NCBI RefSeq assembly: GCF_019972295.1
Contig: NZ_BLJA01000001.1
Span: forward strand, 3,857,259 to 3,921,258
Origin: Geobacter sp. AOG2
GTDB taxonomy: Bacteria > Desulfobacterota > Desulfuromonadia > Geobacterales > Pseudopelobacteraceae
DNA length: 64,000 nucleotides
Direction of reading: 5' to 3'
This document shows positions 57,410 to 64,000 of this stretch, piece after piece (positions within the stretch are counted from its first letter, which is position 1; the number at the start of each line of letters is the position of its first letter). Under the pieces are notes generated by a model that was not told the DNA's origin, made no database searches, and was given only the letters and a program-made list of their open reading frames with translations. Made by a program: the position numbers and the translations under genes.

Positions 57410-57808
57410 TCAACCGACCTGGACGGAGATCCGCTTCGGTTTGGCCGCTTCGGCCTTGGGTATCCGCAGGGTCAGGATGCCGTTCGCATAGTCGGCATGG
57501 GCCTTTTCCTGGTCCAGGCTCTCGGGAATGGTAAACTGGCGGTAGTAATTGGCCAGCTCGAACTCCCGGTAGGCCGAGGCGCCGGGCACATTGTGCCGTG
57601 CCGGGGCGCTGATGGTCAGGATGCCCTTTTCCACGTTGATATCCAGCGACTCTTTCGCCGCGCCCGGAATATCCGCGGTCAGGACCAGGCCTTCCGCGTC
57701 CTCGATGATGTTCACCGCCGGGCGGATATAGCGCTCATTGGACCGCGTCTCTTCGCGGGCCTGCACGTTCTGTTCGTCGTTTCTTTCCGTAAGGCTGTTG
57801 GCTGCCAT
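57410..57808 (-). CDS. Hsp20 small heat-shock protein (second)
   Basis: A 132-residue alpha-crystallin protein. ACD from RPAVNIIEDAEGLVLTADIP; the C-terminal core motif GILTLRIPKAEAAKPKRISV is typical. ATG 57808 has GGAGG. It holds unfolded proteins as ATP-independent chaperone. It follows the first hsp20 gene by 37 bases. Confidence 0.92.
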   Translation of the reverse strand: MAANSLTERNDEQNVQAREETRSNERYIRPAVNIIEDAEGLVLTADIPGAAKESLDINVEKGILTISAPARHNVPGASAYREFELANYYRQFTIPESLDQEKAHADYANGILTLRIPKAEAAKPKRISVQVG

Positions 57809-57845
57809 GATTGCTTGCCTCCTTTCCGTATCGGTCCGTTTGAAA

Positions 57846-58295
57846 TCACGAAAGTTTGATATCGATCTTTTTGGGTTTGGCATGTTCGGCCTTGGCCAGG
57901 GTGATCAGCATGATGCCGTCCTTGCATTGGGCCGTGATCCTTTCGGGGTCGATGTCCACCGGCAGTTCGATGGTGCGGGAGAACTTGCCGGAGCCCAGCT
58001 CGGTGCGGTGCACGACCTGCCCCTCCTTCTCCGCGAACGGCTTGCGCTCCCCGCCGATGGTCACCGTGTTCCGCAGCACGGACAGGTCCACATCCTTCGG
58101 ATCGACGCCGGGAATCAACGCCTCGACATAGACATGCCCCTCATCCTCGCTGAAATTGACCAGGGGGAAGCGCCGGGTCGTCACCGGCGAAAGGAATGTG
58201 GGACCGAACGGCCGGCTCAAGCCCGCGCCACGGAACGCTTCGTCGATCTCCCTTCTCAGACTGTCCAACTCCTTGAATACATCCCAGGTTGCCAT
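57846..58295 (-). CDS. Hsp20 small heat-shock protein (first)
   Basis: A 149-residue alpha-crystallin protein. N-terminal MATWDVFKELDSLRREIDEA, core FSEDEGHVYVEALIPGVD, then DGIMLITLAKAEHAKPKKID. It differs from the second copy, so an old duplication; the two may form mixed oligomers. ATG 58295 has AAAGGAGG. Promoter at 58334-58362. Confidence 0.92.
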   Translation of the reverse strand: MATWDVFKELDSLRREIDEAFRGAGLSRPFGPTFLSPVTTRRFPLVNFSEDEGHVYVEALIPGVDPKDVDLSVLRNTVTIGGERKPFAEKEGQVVHRTELGSGKFSRTIELPVDIDPERITAQCKDGIMLITLAKAEHAKPKKIDIKLS

Positions 58296-58333
58296 GTGAA
58301 TTACCTCCTTTCGACACGTGATTTTCTGAGCAA

Positions 58334-58362
58334 AAAATAAGTACGCATTTTTTGCGTGTCAA
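58334..58362 (-). promoter_or_regulatory. Heat-shock operon promoter with palindrome
   Basis: Minus strand CCTTGACA and TATTTT with 17 bases between. The spacer contains ACGCA-AAAAA-TGCGT, a perfect palindrome, which could be an operator. No CIRCE element is seen. Confidence 0.55.
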
Positions 58363-58463
58363 GGGGGGAGGACCACCAAAATTTGCTCCATGATAGTGGC
58401 AGGTTACCGCCTTCGGCCGCTGGCGGCGGGGCCGGATTTTCCGAAGGATGGCGCGGCTGGTTT

Positions 58464-58526
58464 AGGTTGATATTTTTAACACACTGATTTTATTGTTGAA
58501 AATTTGTTGTTGCGGAGGTAGAAGGG
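58464..58526 (+). repeat. 3' half of the GTTAA element, copy G
   Basis: GTTGATATTTTTAAC, then CTGATTTTATTGTTGAAA and GGTAGAAGG. No terminator half. It lies between the divergent heat-shock operon and the MASE3 gene 105 bases downstream. Confidence 0.72.
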
Positions 58527-58629
58527 AGCTTGAGAAATTTAATAGAAAAGATGGCTCAAATGAGTCTCCAAAAGTTGAATACGTTGCCTCCACCCGCATA
58601 CCGTTAGACAAATACACGACGGAGAACAT

Positions 58630-59724
58630 ATGGAAAATACAGGAACGAGTTCCATCGGACATAGCAAACAGATGTACTGGGTTTTTATCTGCGCGGTGAT
58701 CGTCGGCCTGTATTTGACGACTAAGGTAAACTATCTGCTGTTCCACAGCATTATTGAATTATTCAGCATCGTTATTGCCTCTACCGTTTTTATCATTACC
58801 TGGAACTCGGTACGGTATATCAAGAACCCCTATCTCATTACTGTCGGCATATCATGTATTTTTGTCGCAGCATTGGATTTGCTGCATACGCTTTCCTATA
58901 AGGGGATGCCGATATTTACTGATTATGATTATTACGCGAATCAACTGTGGATAGCAGCCAGATATCTTGAAAGCATAACGATGCTATCGGCGTTCATTCT
59001 TCTGAAAAAGGGTAAAAATATAAATTATAATAGTATATTCATGGGATATTTGTGTATTACGGGTCTGTTGATAGCAAGTATATTTTATTGGAAGATATTT
59101 CCTGTCTGTTTTGTGGAAGGACAGGGATTGACCGAGTTCAAAATATATAGCGAATATATCATCTGTGCCATACTTGTGGCCAGTATTGCTGTTCTTATGA
59201 AGAATAAGATGTATTTTACCGGTAAAGTCTACAAGTATATCCTGCTATCCATACTCTATACGATTGTCTCTGAAGTGGCGTTTACTTTTTATAGTGATAA
59301 CTATGGAATATCCAATCTCGTCGGTCATTATTTAAAGTTCTTTGCCTTTTTAATGACGTACCATGCGATTGTGACAACAGGGATAGAAGATCCTTATCGA
59401 CTGATATTTAATGAATTGAGTGAAACGAACGGGGCTCTCAATAAGGAAATCGAGTTGAGAAAGGGAGCGCAGTCGGACCTTGAAGACGTTATTCTGTCGT
59501 TGAAAAATGCACTGGACGAAATCCGAACGCTGAAAGGCATCATTCCGATATGCAGTTTTTGCAAGAAAATACGTAAGGACGAAAAAAGTTGGCAGCAACT
59601 GGAAACGTACCTATCCGAACATTCCGAAGCCCAGTTCAGCCATGGAGTCTGCCCCGACTGTTATGATGAACAGATGCGGGAAATACGGGAACAGGCAGCA
59701 CATAAGCCGCACCGGGAGCACTAG
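58630..59724 (+). CDS. MASE3 membrane sensor with C-terminal zinc-knuckle-like domain
   Basis: A 364-residue protein. About seven membrane helices make a MASE3 domain (ISCIFVAALDLLHTLSYKGM is typical). A coiled coil follows, then a short domain IPICSFCKKIRKDEKSW ... HGVCPDC with two CxxC pairs, which usually ends PAS kinases or receivers in delta-type proteobacteria. No kinase, GGDEF or other output domain is present. Gene is much more AT-rich than its neighbours. ATG 58630 has GGAGAAC. Confidence 0.8.
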   Translation: MENTGTSSIGHSKQMYWVFICAVIVGLYLTTKVNYLLFHSIIELFSIVIASTVFIITWNSVRYIKNPYLITVGISCIFVAALDLLHTLSYKGMPIFTDYDYYANQLWIAARYLESITMLSAFILLKKGKNINYNSIFMGYLCITGLLIASIFYWKIFPVCFVEGQGLTEFKIYSEYIICAILVASIAVLMKNKMYFTGKVYKYILLSILYTIVSEVAFTFYSDNYGISNLVGHYLKFFAFLMTYHAIVTTGIEDPYRLIFNELSETNGALNKEIELRKGAQSDLEDVILSLKNALDEIRTLKGIIPICSFCKKIRKDEKSWQQLETYLSEHSEAQFSHGVCPDCYDEQMREIREQAAHKPHREH

Positions 59725-59737
59725 GCCGCCCCGTGCC

Positions 59738-61561
59738 TCAGGCGGTCCCCTGCCCGGACGGCGCGAAGAGCGGGTAGAAGGCCAAATCCGTGCGCAGCAG
59801 GTGGCCGACCACCACCTCATTGACCAGGAAGTCGATCAGCTCGCCGGCCGAGACCCCGCTTTTGTCCGCCTGAAGCCGCAGTTTGAGAGCGTGCTCCACC
59901 AGCAGGCGGTGCTGCTCGGCATGTTCGTCCACGTCTTCGTAGGCGTGGCGGCGCAGGATTTCCTCCTCCTGGGTGAAGTGATCCGCCGCGTGCGACAGAA
60001 GCCCGTCGAACGCCTCGTTGAACCGTTCCGGGTCCGCATCCCGAATGATCGCGCGGGTGAACAGGGTGTTGACCAGCCGGAACAGTTTGCGGTGATCTTC
60101 GTCTATGGCCGGCTCGCCGCAGGCATAGGACTGTTTCCAGGCCAATTGGATCAAGGGCTGGTCTTCGGCCGTCCCGTCGCCCTTTCGGGGGGATGCTTGG
60201 ACGCTGGGGGCGACCAGTTCGACCCGGTTGCGCCCGCCGTTCTTGGCGCGGTAGAGCGCGTCGTCGGCCATGCGCACCAGCTCCGCCGCCTCCAGCCGCT
60301 CGTCCGGGATCACGACCGCGACGCCGATGCTGATGCTGACATGTCCCAGGTCCGTCTGTTCGTGGGAAATGGCCAGCCCTTCGATCTGTTTGCGCATGGA
60401 TTCGGCCAGGTACAGCGCGCTCGCGGTATCGGTGTCGGCGGCGATGACGACGAATTCCTCGCCACCGTAGCGCGCGGCCAGATCGCTTACCCGCCGGGCT
60501 CCCGCCCGCAGGACCTGGGCGACGCTCCTCAGGCATTCGTCGCCCGCCTGATGGCCGTACCGGTCGTTGTATTCCTTGAAATGATCGACGTCGAGCAGGA
60601 GCAGCGCCAGCGGTTGTCCGGTCCTGGCGGCGCGCGCCCATTCGGTGTCGAGGGTTTCGTCGAAACAGCGCCGGTTGGCCAGGTCGGTCAGCGCGTCCTG
60701 GAGGGTCATGGCTTCCAGTTGCCAGTTCTTGGCGACGAGTTCCGCACTCAGCCGTTCCAGTTGTTCCGTCTGTTTTTGCAGGCTTTTCTCGCTCTGCTGC
60801 AAGGCCGTCACATTATTGCAAAGCTTGCGTGAGCCGAACCAGAGCGTTCCCAGCCCCAGTATCCAGATCAGGCCGTGGCCGGCCATCCCGCCGATCACTC
60901 GCGGGCGGTTGGCCTCCATGATATCGCTGATCGGTACGGTCACCCCCATCCCGCCGCGAATATCCCCCACATGGTAGCCCTGGCGGCTATGGCAGTTCAG
61001 ACAGCTTTTTTCCGTAACAAACACCCGCATCAGGCGCATGTAGACGCGCCCGTTAATCGTCTGGATCTCGCTGACCTCCCTGGCTCCCCGCTCAAAGCTG
61101 CGCAGCGCTTTTTCCTCCCAGGGGTCCGGGCGGTTTTCAGGGTTGAGCGGGTTGAGGCTGACCAGATGGCCGTATCCCCCGGCCTCGTTTTTGCCATTGG
61201 TCTCGAAGACCTTTCGCAGCAGATAGGTGGCGTTGACCAGGGTGAGCGGTTTGCCCGAAGGGGTGGTGATGTCGCGCTCCGGCACATGGCCGAGCAAAGG
61301 GTTGGGCGGCAGGGACGGGGAGACGGGCACATAGACGCCCCCCTGTTTGGAGACCCACTGACGGTAGAGGACGTCGCGTTCGAAGGCGACCACCGCCTTG
61401 GATTTGCTGACCGCCAGCAGTTGTTGTTCGTTCAGCCGGTAGTACCACGCGAAGGAGCCGGCAATCGCCGCCGTCCATGCCAGCGCCACGATCAATGCGT
61501 ATCGGCGCACAGGTCTCACCTGATTGCCGGACTGTTTTCGTTGTGTTGCGGAATCGTCCAT
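59738..61561 (-). CDS. Heme c sensor, GGDEF and hemerythrin fusion protein
   Basis: A 607-residue protein. Helix 1 (YALIVALAWTAAIAGSFAWY), periplasmic domain of the Tll0287/DUF3365 type with one heme c motif CLNCH (187-191), helix 2 (HGLIWILGLGTLWFGS), coiled coil, GGDEF domain with GGEEF (366-370) and RVSD inhibitory site, and a C-terminal hemerythrin domain with the complete ligand set (H490, H528, E532, H547, H551, H587, D592). The guanine-contact residue is Asp (GHQAGDECL), so c-di-GMP is the expected product. It could read redox state outside and O2 inside. ATG 61561 has AGGTG. Confidence 0.93.
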   Translation of the reverse strand: MDDSATQRKQSGNQVRPVRRYALIVALAWTAAIAGSFAWYYRLNEQQLLAVSKSKAVVAFERDVLYRQWVSKQGGVYVPVSPSLPPNPLLGHVPERDITTPSGKPLTLVNATYLLRKVFETNGKNEAGGYGHLVSLNPLNPENRPDPWEEKALRSFERGAREVSEIQTINGRVYMRLMRVFVTEKSCLNCHSRQGYHVGDIRGGMGVTVPISDIMEANRPRVIGGMAGHGLIWILGLGTLWFGSRKLCNNVTALQQSEKSLQKQTEQLERLSAELVAKNWQLEAMTLQDALTDLANRRCFDETLDTEWARAARTGQPLALLLLDVDHFKEYNDRYGHQAGDECLRSVAQVLRAGARRVSDLAARYGGEEFVVIAADTDTASALYLAESMRKQIEGLAISHEQTDLGHVSISIGVAVVIPDERLEAAELVRMADDALYRAKNGGRNRVELVAPSVQASPRKGDGTAEDQPLIQLAWKQSYACGEPAIDEDHRKLFRLVNTLFTRAIIRDADPERFNEAFDGLLSHAADHFTQEEEILRRHAYEDVDEHAEQHRLLVEHALKLRLQADKSGVSAGELIDFLVNEVVVGHLLRTDLAFYPLFAPSGQGTA

Positions 61562-61761
61562 GCCGCACCTGCCTGAAATGTGAAGAATGCCCCCGTGGCA
61601 ATGCCCATCCCGGAGAGGAAATTAGAGGATTGTAAGACCATCCGCTCCATATCTCAAGCGCGAATTCGTGGCCGGCCGGTTCAAGGGCGGCTGAAGGCGG
61701 CAGGCCGTGGCCCGCGCCGCCCGTTGTGAGGGACACGCCCGTAAAGCCCGGTGAAAATGGC

Positions 61762-61801
61762 GAAGCCGCTAAACACCCCGGTTCAGGTGCTTAGCGGCTT
61801 C
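61762..61801 (-). terminator. Terminator of the cytochrome operon
   Basis: GAAGCCGCTAAGCACC pairs with GGTGTTTAGCGGCTTC. It lies 60 bases after the cytochrome gene end. Confidence 0.75.
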
Positions 61802-61863
61802 TGTTTGTTCCGGGCGGCTCGGGTCGCTTTTGCGCCGCCCATCCTGGTTGTATCGGACGTCTT

Positions 61864-63552
61864 TTACGGCCTGGACGCGCCGTTGAAAGGGTTGGCTACG
61901 GTTACGCCCGTGCCGCCCACCGTGAGCGTCGCCCCTTGTGCCCCGAGGGTGCCGGTAAGCGCTCCGTTGACCACGTAGTCCAGCGAGTCGTAGAGCAGGG
62001 TGTGCGTATATCTGCTGTTATGCACGTAGGCCCCGGAATCCTTGAGCAACACGAGCAGGTTGTAGGCCGCGCCGGCCATATGCTTGCCGTTTGCGTCTGG
62101 TGCGACGCTGGTCCAATTGACTGCATACCTGCTACCGGTAGAGAGGGTCTGATCTGTTGTAGCATCCTTGAAATAATGTGGTCCGTCAATGGGGTCGAAC
62201 GATATGCCGCGGGCGGCGATGGCCGCCTGGAGGGCGTCAAGCTCGGCCTTGAATTGCTGCTTGGCGCTGTCGAGGGAGGCTGCGGTAATGGCGTATGATC
62301 CCGTGTGACATGCTGCGCAGACAGCCGATGCGGTCAGGGCGCCGATGTTCGCATCGATCTTGTTGCGGCCGTTGGCGGTCGCGGCCAGGTTCGTATAGGT
62401 TACCGGCTCCATGACGTGAGAGTTTTGATTGGTGCCGTCAACCCACATATGGCACACCACGCAGGCGCCACTCTGGGTTCCAAAGCCGAGGGCGCCGTTA
62501 CCAAGGGTACCGGGAGTATTGTGTTTCAAACCGGTATTGGTATAGGCGGAATGGGCCTGGAACTCGTAACCGTTCACTTCGTACATGATCGAGGCGGACG
62601 CTTTGTAGTGAGGGCTGAATGCTTCGAATTTTACCCCGTCCACACTTGTCGCATCGGCAATCACCGTACCTGAGTAAAACCCGATATGGCACCCCATGCA
62701 CAGATTGGAATCGCCGGCTGCCGGCAGAGACGTCAACCCGTTGGTGGCGGTAAACGGTATGATGATCGCTCCACCGCTCACTTTGTTGCGTTTCCAGGAA
62801 TAATCCTGATGGCAGGCATCACAGCGGATAACTTCCATGGTCGTATCGTTGGGGTCGGTCTTGAAGGGTTTGAGGGTCGCGGACTGGTTCCCGATGAAGG
62901 TCTTGAATCCCGTGGTGGTGTGGCACTTGAGTCCGCAGCCGCCCTTGACGCCGTTGCCGGAGTCGAACTGCCGGAATACGGGCTTGTCCGTCGAGGCATG
63001 GCCGGTCTCCGCCCACTGGCTGTGCTGCGGGGTAATGGCCGCGTGGGGGTCGTGGCACAGGCGGCAGTTGTTCTTGCTGGTCGAAGTGACGTAGGTGGCA
63101 TAGGGAGCCTCGGAGGTGGGATCGGCCGGGTCGAGCAGGCTGGTCGCGTTGCCCGACGCATCAATGCCGAAATGTTTTTTCGTCATTATCTGCACTCCGT
63201 CAGCATCGACAATTTTCTCGGCAGCGGTATGGCACGTGACGCACCGGCCAGCCTGATCCGGATTGGCGTAGGGCATGGGGCCGACGCCGTTATGCTGGGA
63301 ACCGCCGCCGTGGCAATCCTGGCAACCGATGTTGTCGGTGAAATGGGCGGAATCCTTAAAGGTCTCATAGAACGATACGCCGGTGACCGAACTGACGGCA
63401 GAACCGTGGCACTGGGCGCAGGCGGACTCACTGACCTTGGCTACATCGCTGGGGAGCACGCCCGCTTCTTTGCTGCTGGCGCCGCAACCGCTAAGGAACG
63501 CCGCCGTGGACAACGAAAGCAGTAACATGACACTCGACTTCTTGATCTGCAT
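61864..63552 (-). CDS. Multiheme c-type cytochrome lipoprotein
   Basis: A 562-residue outer-surface candidate. Lipobox AFLSGC (Cys 23). Eight CxxCH motifs (CAQCH 45, CQDCH 77, CVTCH 104, CRLCH 163, CDACH 244, CMGCH 285, CVVCH 364, CAACH 412) and one CGLKCH (206-211), a CX3CH variant, so up to nine hemes. The last 145 residues have no heme motif. Such lipoproteins carry electrons across or outside the outer membrane. ATG 63552 has GGAGGAG. It follows another cytochrome gene by 41 bases, the same operon. Confidence 0.92.
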   Translation of the reverse strand: MQIKKSSVMLLLSLSTAAFLSGCGASSKEAGVLPSDVAKVSESACAQCHGSAVSSVTGVSFYETFKDSAHFTDNIGCQDCHGGGSQHNGVGPMPYANPDQAGRCVTCHTAAEKIVDADGVQIMTKKHFGIDASGNATSLLDPADPTSEAPYATYVTSTSKNNCRLCHDPHAAITPQHSQWAETGHASTDKPVFRQFDSGNGVKGGCGLKCHTTTGFKTFIGNQSATLKPFKTDPNDTTMEVIRCDACHQDYSWKRNKVSGGAIIIPFTATNGLTSLPAAGDSNLCMGCHIGFYSGTVIADATSVDGVKFEAFSPHYKASASIMYEVNGYEFQAHSAYTNTGLKHNTPGTLGNGALGFGTQSGACVVCHMWVDGTNQNSHVMEPVTYTNLAATANGRNKIDANIGALTASAVCAACHTGSYAITAASLDSAKQQFKAELDALQAAIAARGISFDPIDGPHYFKDATTDQTLSTGSRYAVNWTSVAPDANGKHMAGAAYNLLVLLKDSGAYVHNSRYTHTLLYDSLDYVVNGALTGTLGAQGATLTVGGTGVTVANPFNGASRP

Positions 63553-63593
63553 GGATTCTCCTCCTTCTTGAGATAATTACAGTGTAATAATGG

Positions 63594-64000
63594 CTAAAAC
63601 GTCCCCGACTGGTGGCACTGCAAGCACACCTTGCCGCCGCTTTTGTCTTTGTAGTTGCCGGCCTTGAAGCCCCTCGGGTGCGGATTGGCACCGCTTCTAA
63701 TCATATTGCCTGTAAGCGGGTCCGTCCTCGTCGACGAGCTGTGGCACTTTTTGCAGGTCGAGCCGTCTTCATGGCAGGTCTGGCAGGCCTGCAGATTCCG
63801 CCGTGCCTCGCGGCCATGCTCAAATCCCCAGCGCTGTTCTCCCACCGTATCCGAGACTTGGGTCCGGTGCGATACGAAACCCAGTGACTTCAGGCCGCTC
63901 TGGGGCAGTTTGCTGTGGCAGGCCGTGCAGTATTTCTGGTCGTGGCAGCGGTAGCATTGCTGCTGGTTGTCCTGGGCCTTGATCGGGTGGATCTGCAGCC
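63594..64000 (-). CDS. Multiheme c-type cytochrome (partial, runs off the window)
   Basis: The 3' end of a gene whose start lies to the right. The frame is open to the window edge. The visible 134 residues contain five heme motifs: CYRCH, CTACH, CQTCH, CKKCH and CLQCH. A GTG at 63845 lies inside the gene and is not the start. It is the upstream partner of the nine-heme lipoprotein, so both probably belong to one electron-transfer complex. Confidence 0.88.
   Translation of the reverse strand, partial: LQIHPIKAQDNQQQCYRCHDQKYCTACHSKLPQSGLKSLGFVSHRTQVSDTVGEQRWGFEHGREARRNLQACQTCHEDGSTCKKCHSSSTRTDPLTGNMIRSGANPHPRGFKAGNYKDKSGGKVCLQCHQSGTF

Overview
The window looks like a piece of a high-GC Geobacter-type (Desulfuromonadales) chromosome. 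The evidence is the gene mix: two multiheme c-type cytochromes at the right end, a GEMM-I riboswitch with the position-20 adenine of the cyclic AMP-GMP subclass in front of a diheme Ig-repeat protein, bacteriohemerythrin domains, three chemoreceptors, four hybrid histidine kinases, two diguanylate cyclases, and a PEP-CTERM gene with a sigma-54 promoter. No rRNA, tRNA or CRISPR array was found.

Layout. 1-2,070: the broken edge of a prophage (terminase large subunit, small helix-turn-helix protein) next to an inverted CACAGAG-type repeat. 2,200-7,640: accessory DNA with a GNAT acetyltransferase, an L,D-transpeptidase, a small hypothetical gene, an AT-rich OLD-like ATPase/TOPRIM gene flanked by identical 20-bp direct repeats, a glutamine-repeat exported protein and a BrnT/BrnA toxin-antitoxin pair. 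8,100-13,800: a chemoreceptor and a 1,232-residue PAS/GAF hybrid kinase. 14,000-18,060: a TPR lipoprotein, an ABM-like monooxygenase, three cupins (two from a 440-bp duplication) and an ArsR/SRPBCC operon. 18,500-25,600: bacteriohemerythrin, a Tat-exported phosphoesterase, a histidine-phosphatase lipoprotein and an OmpA lipoprotein. 25,900-42,900: signal transduction, including a solute-binding protein with its hybrid kinase, a membrane glutaredoxin, a Cache hybrid kinase, a diguanylate cyclase, a degenerate EAL-HDOD protein, an ArsR/GIY-YIG fusion and a PocR/6xPAS hybrid kinase. 43,000-48,300: an EamA transporter, a LysR/MFS divergent pair and a cyclic-nucleotide-domain/thioredoxin-reductase fusion. 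48,500-55,800: PEP-CTERM protein, two chemoreceptors and the riboswitch-controlled cytochrome. 55,900-58,300: a heat-shock operon (two Hsp20, CbpA, CbpM). 58,600-64,000: a MASE3 sensor, a heme c/GGDEF/hemerythrin protein and the cytochromes.

The most unusual feature is an oriented intergenic repeat of about 190 bp found in full at 5,683-5,870 (minus), 7,737-7,930, 18,182-18,382, 19,314-19,497 and 29,027-29,353, with partial forms at 35,257, 36,792 and 58,464. Its 5' half is an intrinsic terminator; its 3' half carries two tandem GTTAA...TTAAC palindromes and a conserved tail ending in TAGAAGG. Every copy with the 3' half points at a co-oriented gene that starts about 105-235 bp downstream (chemoreceptor, hemerythrin, phosphoesterase, glutaredoxin, MASE3 sensor, EAL-HDOD protein, OLD-like gene). 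The copy between convergent genes keeps only the terminator half. This suggests a terminator-promoter module that may tie these genes into a regulon, but this is inference. All calls come from reading the sequence; no database search was run.
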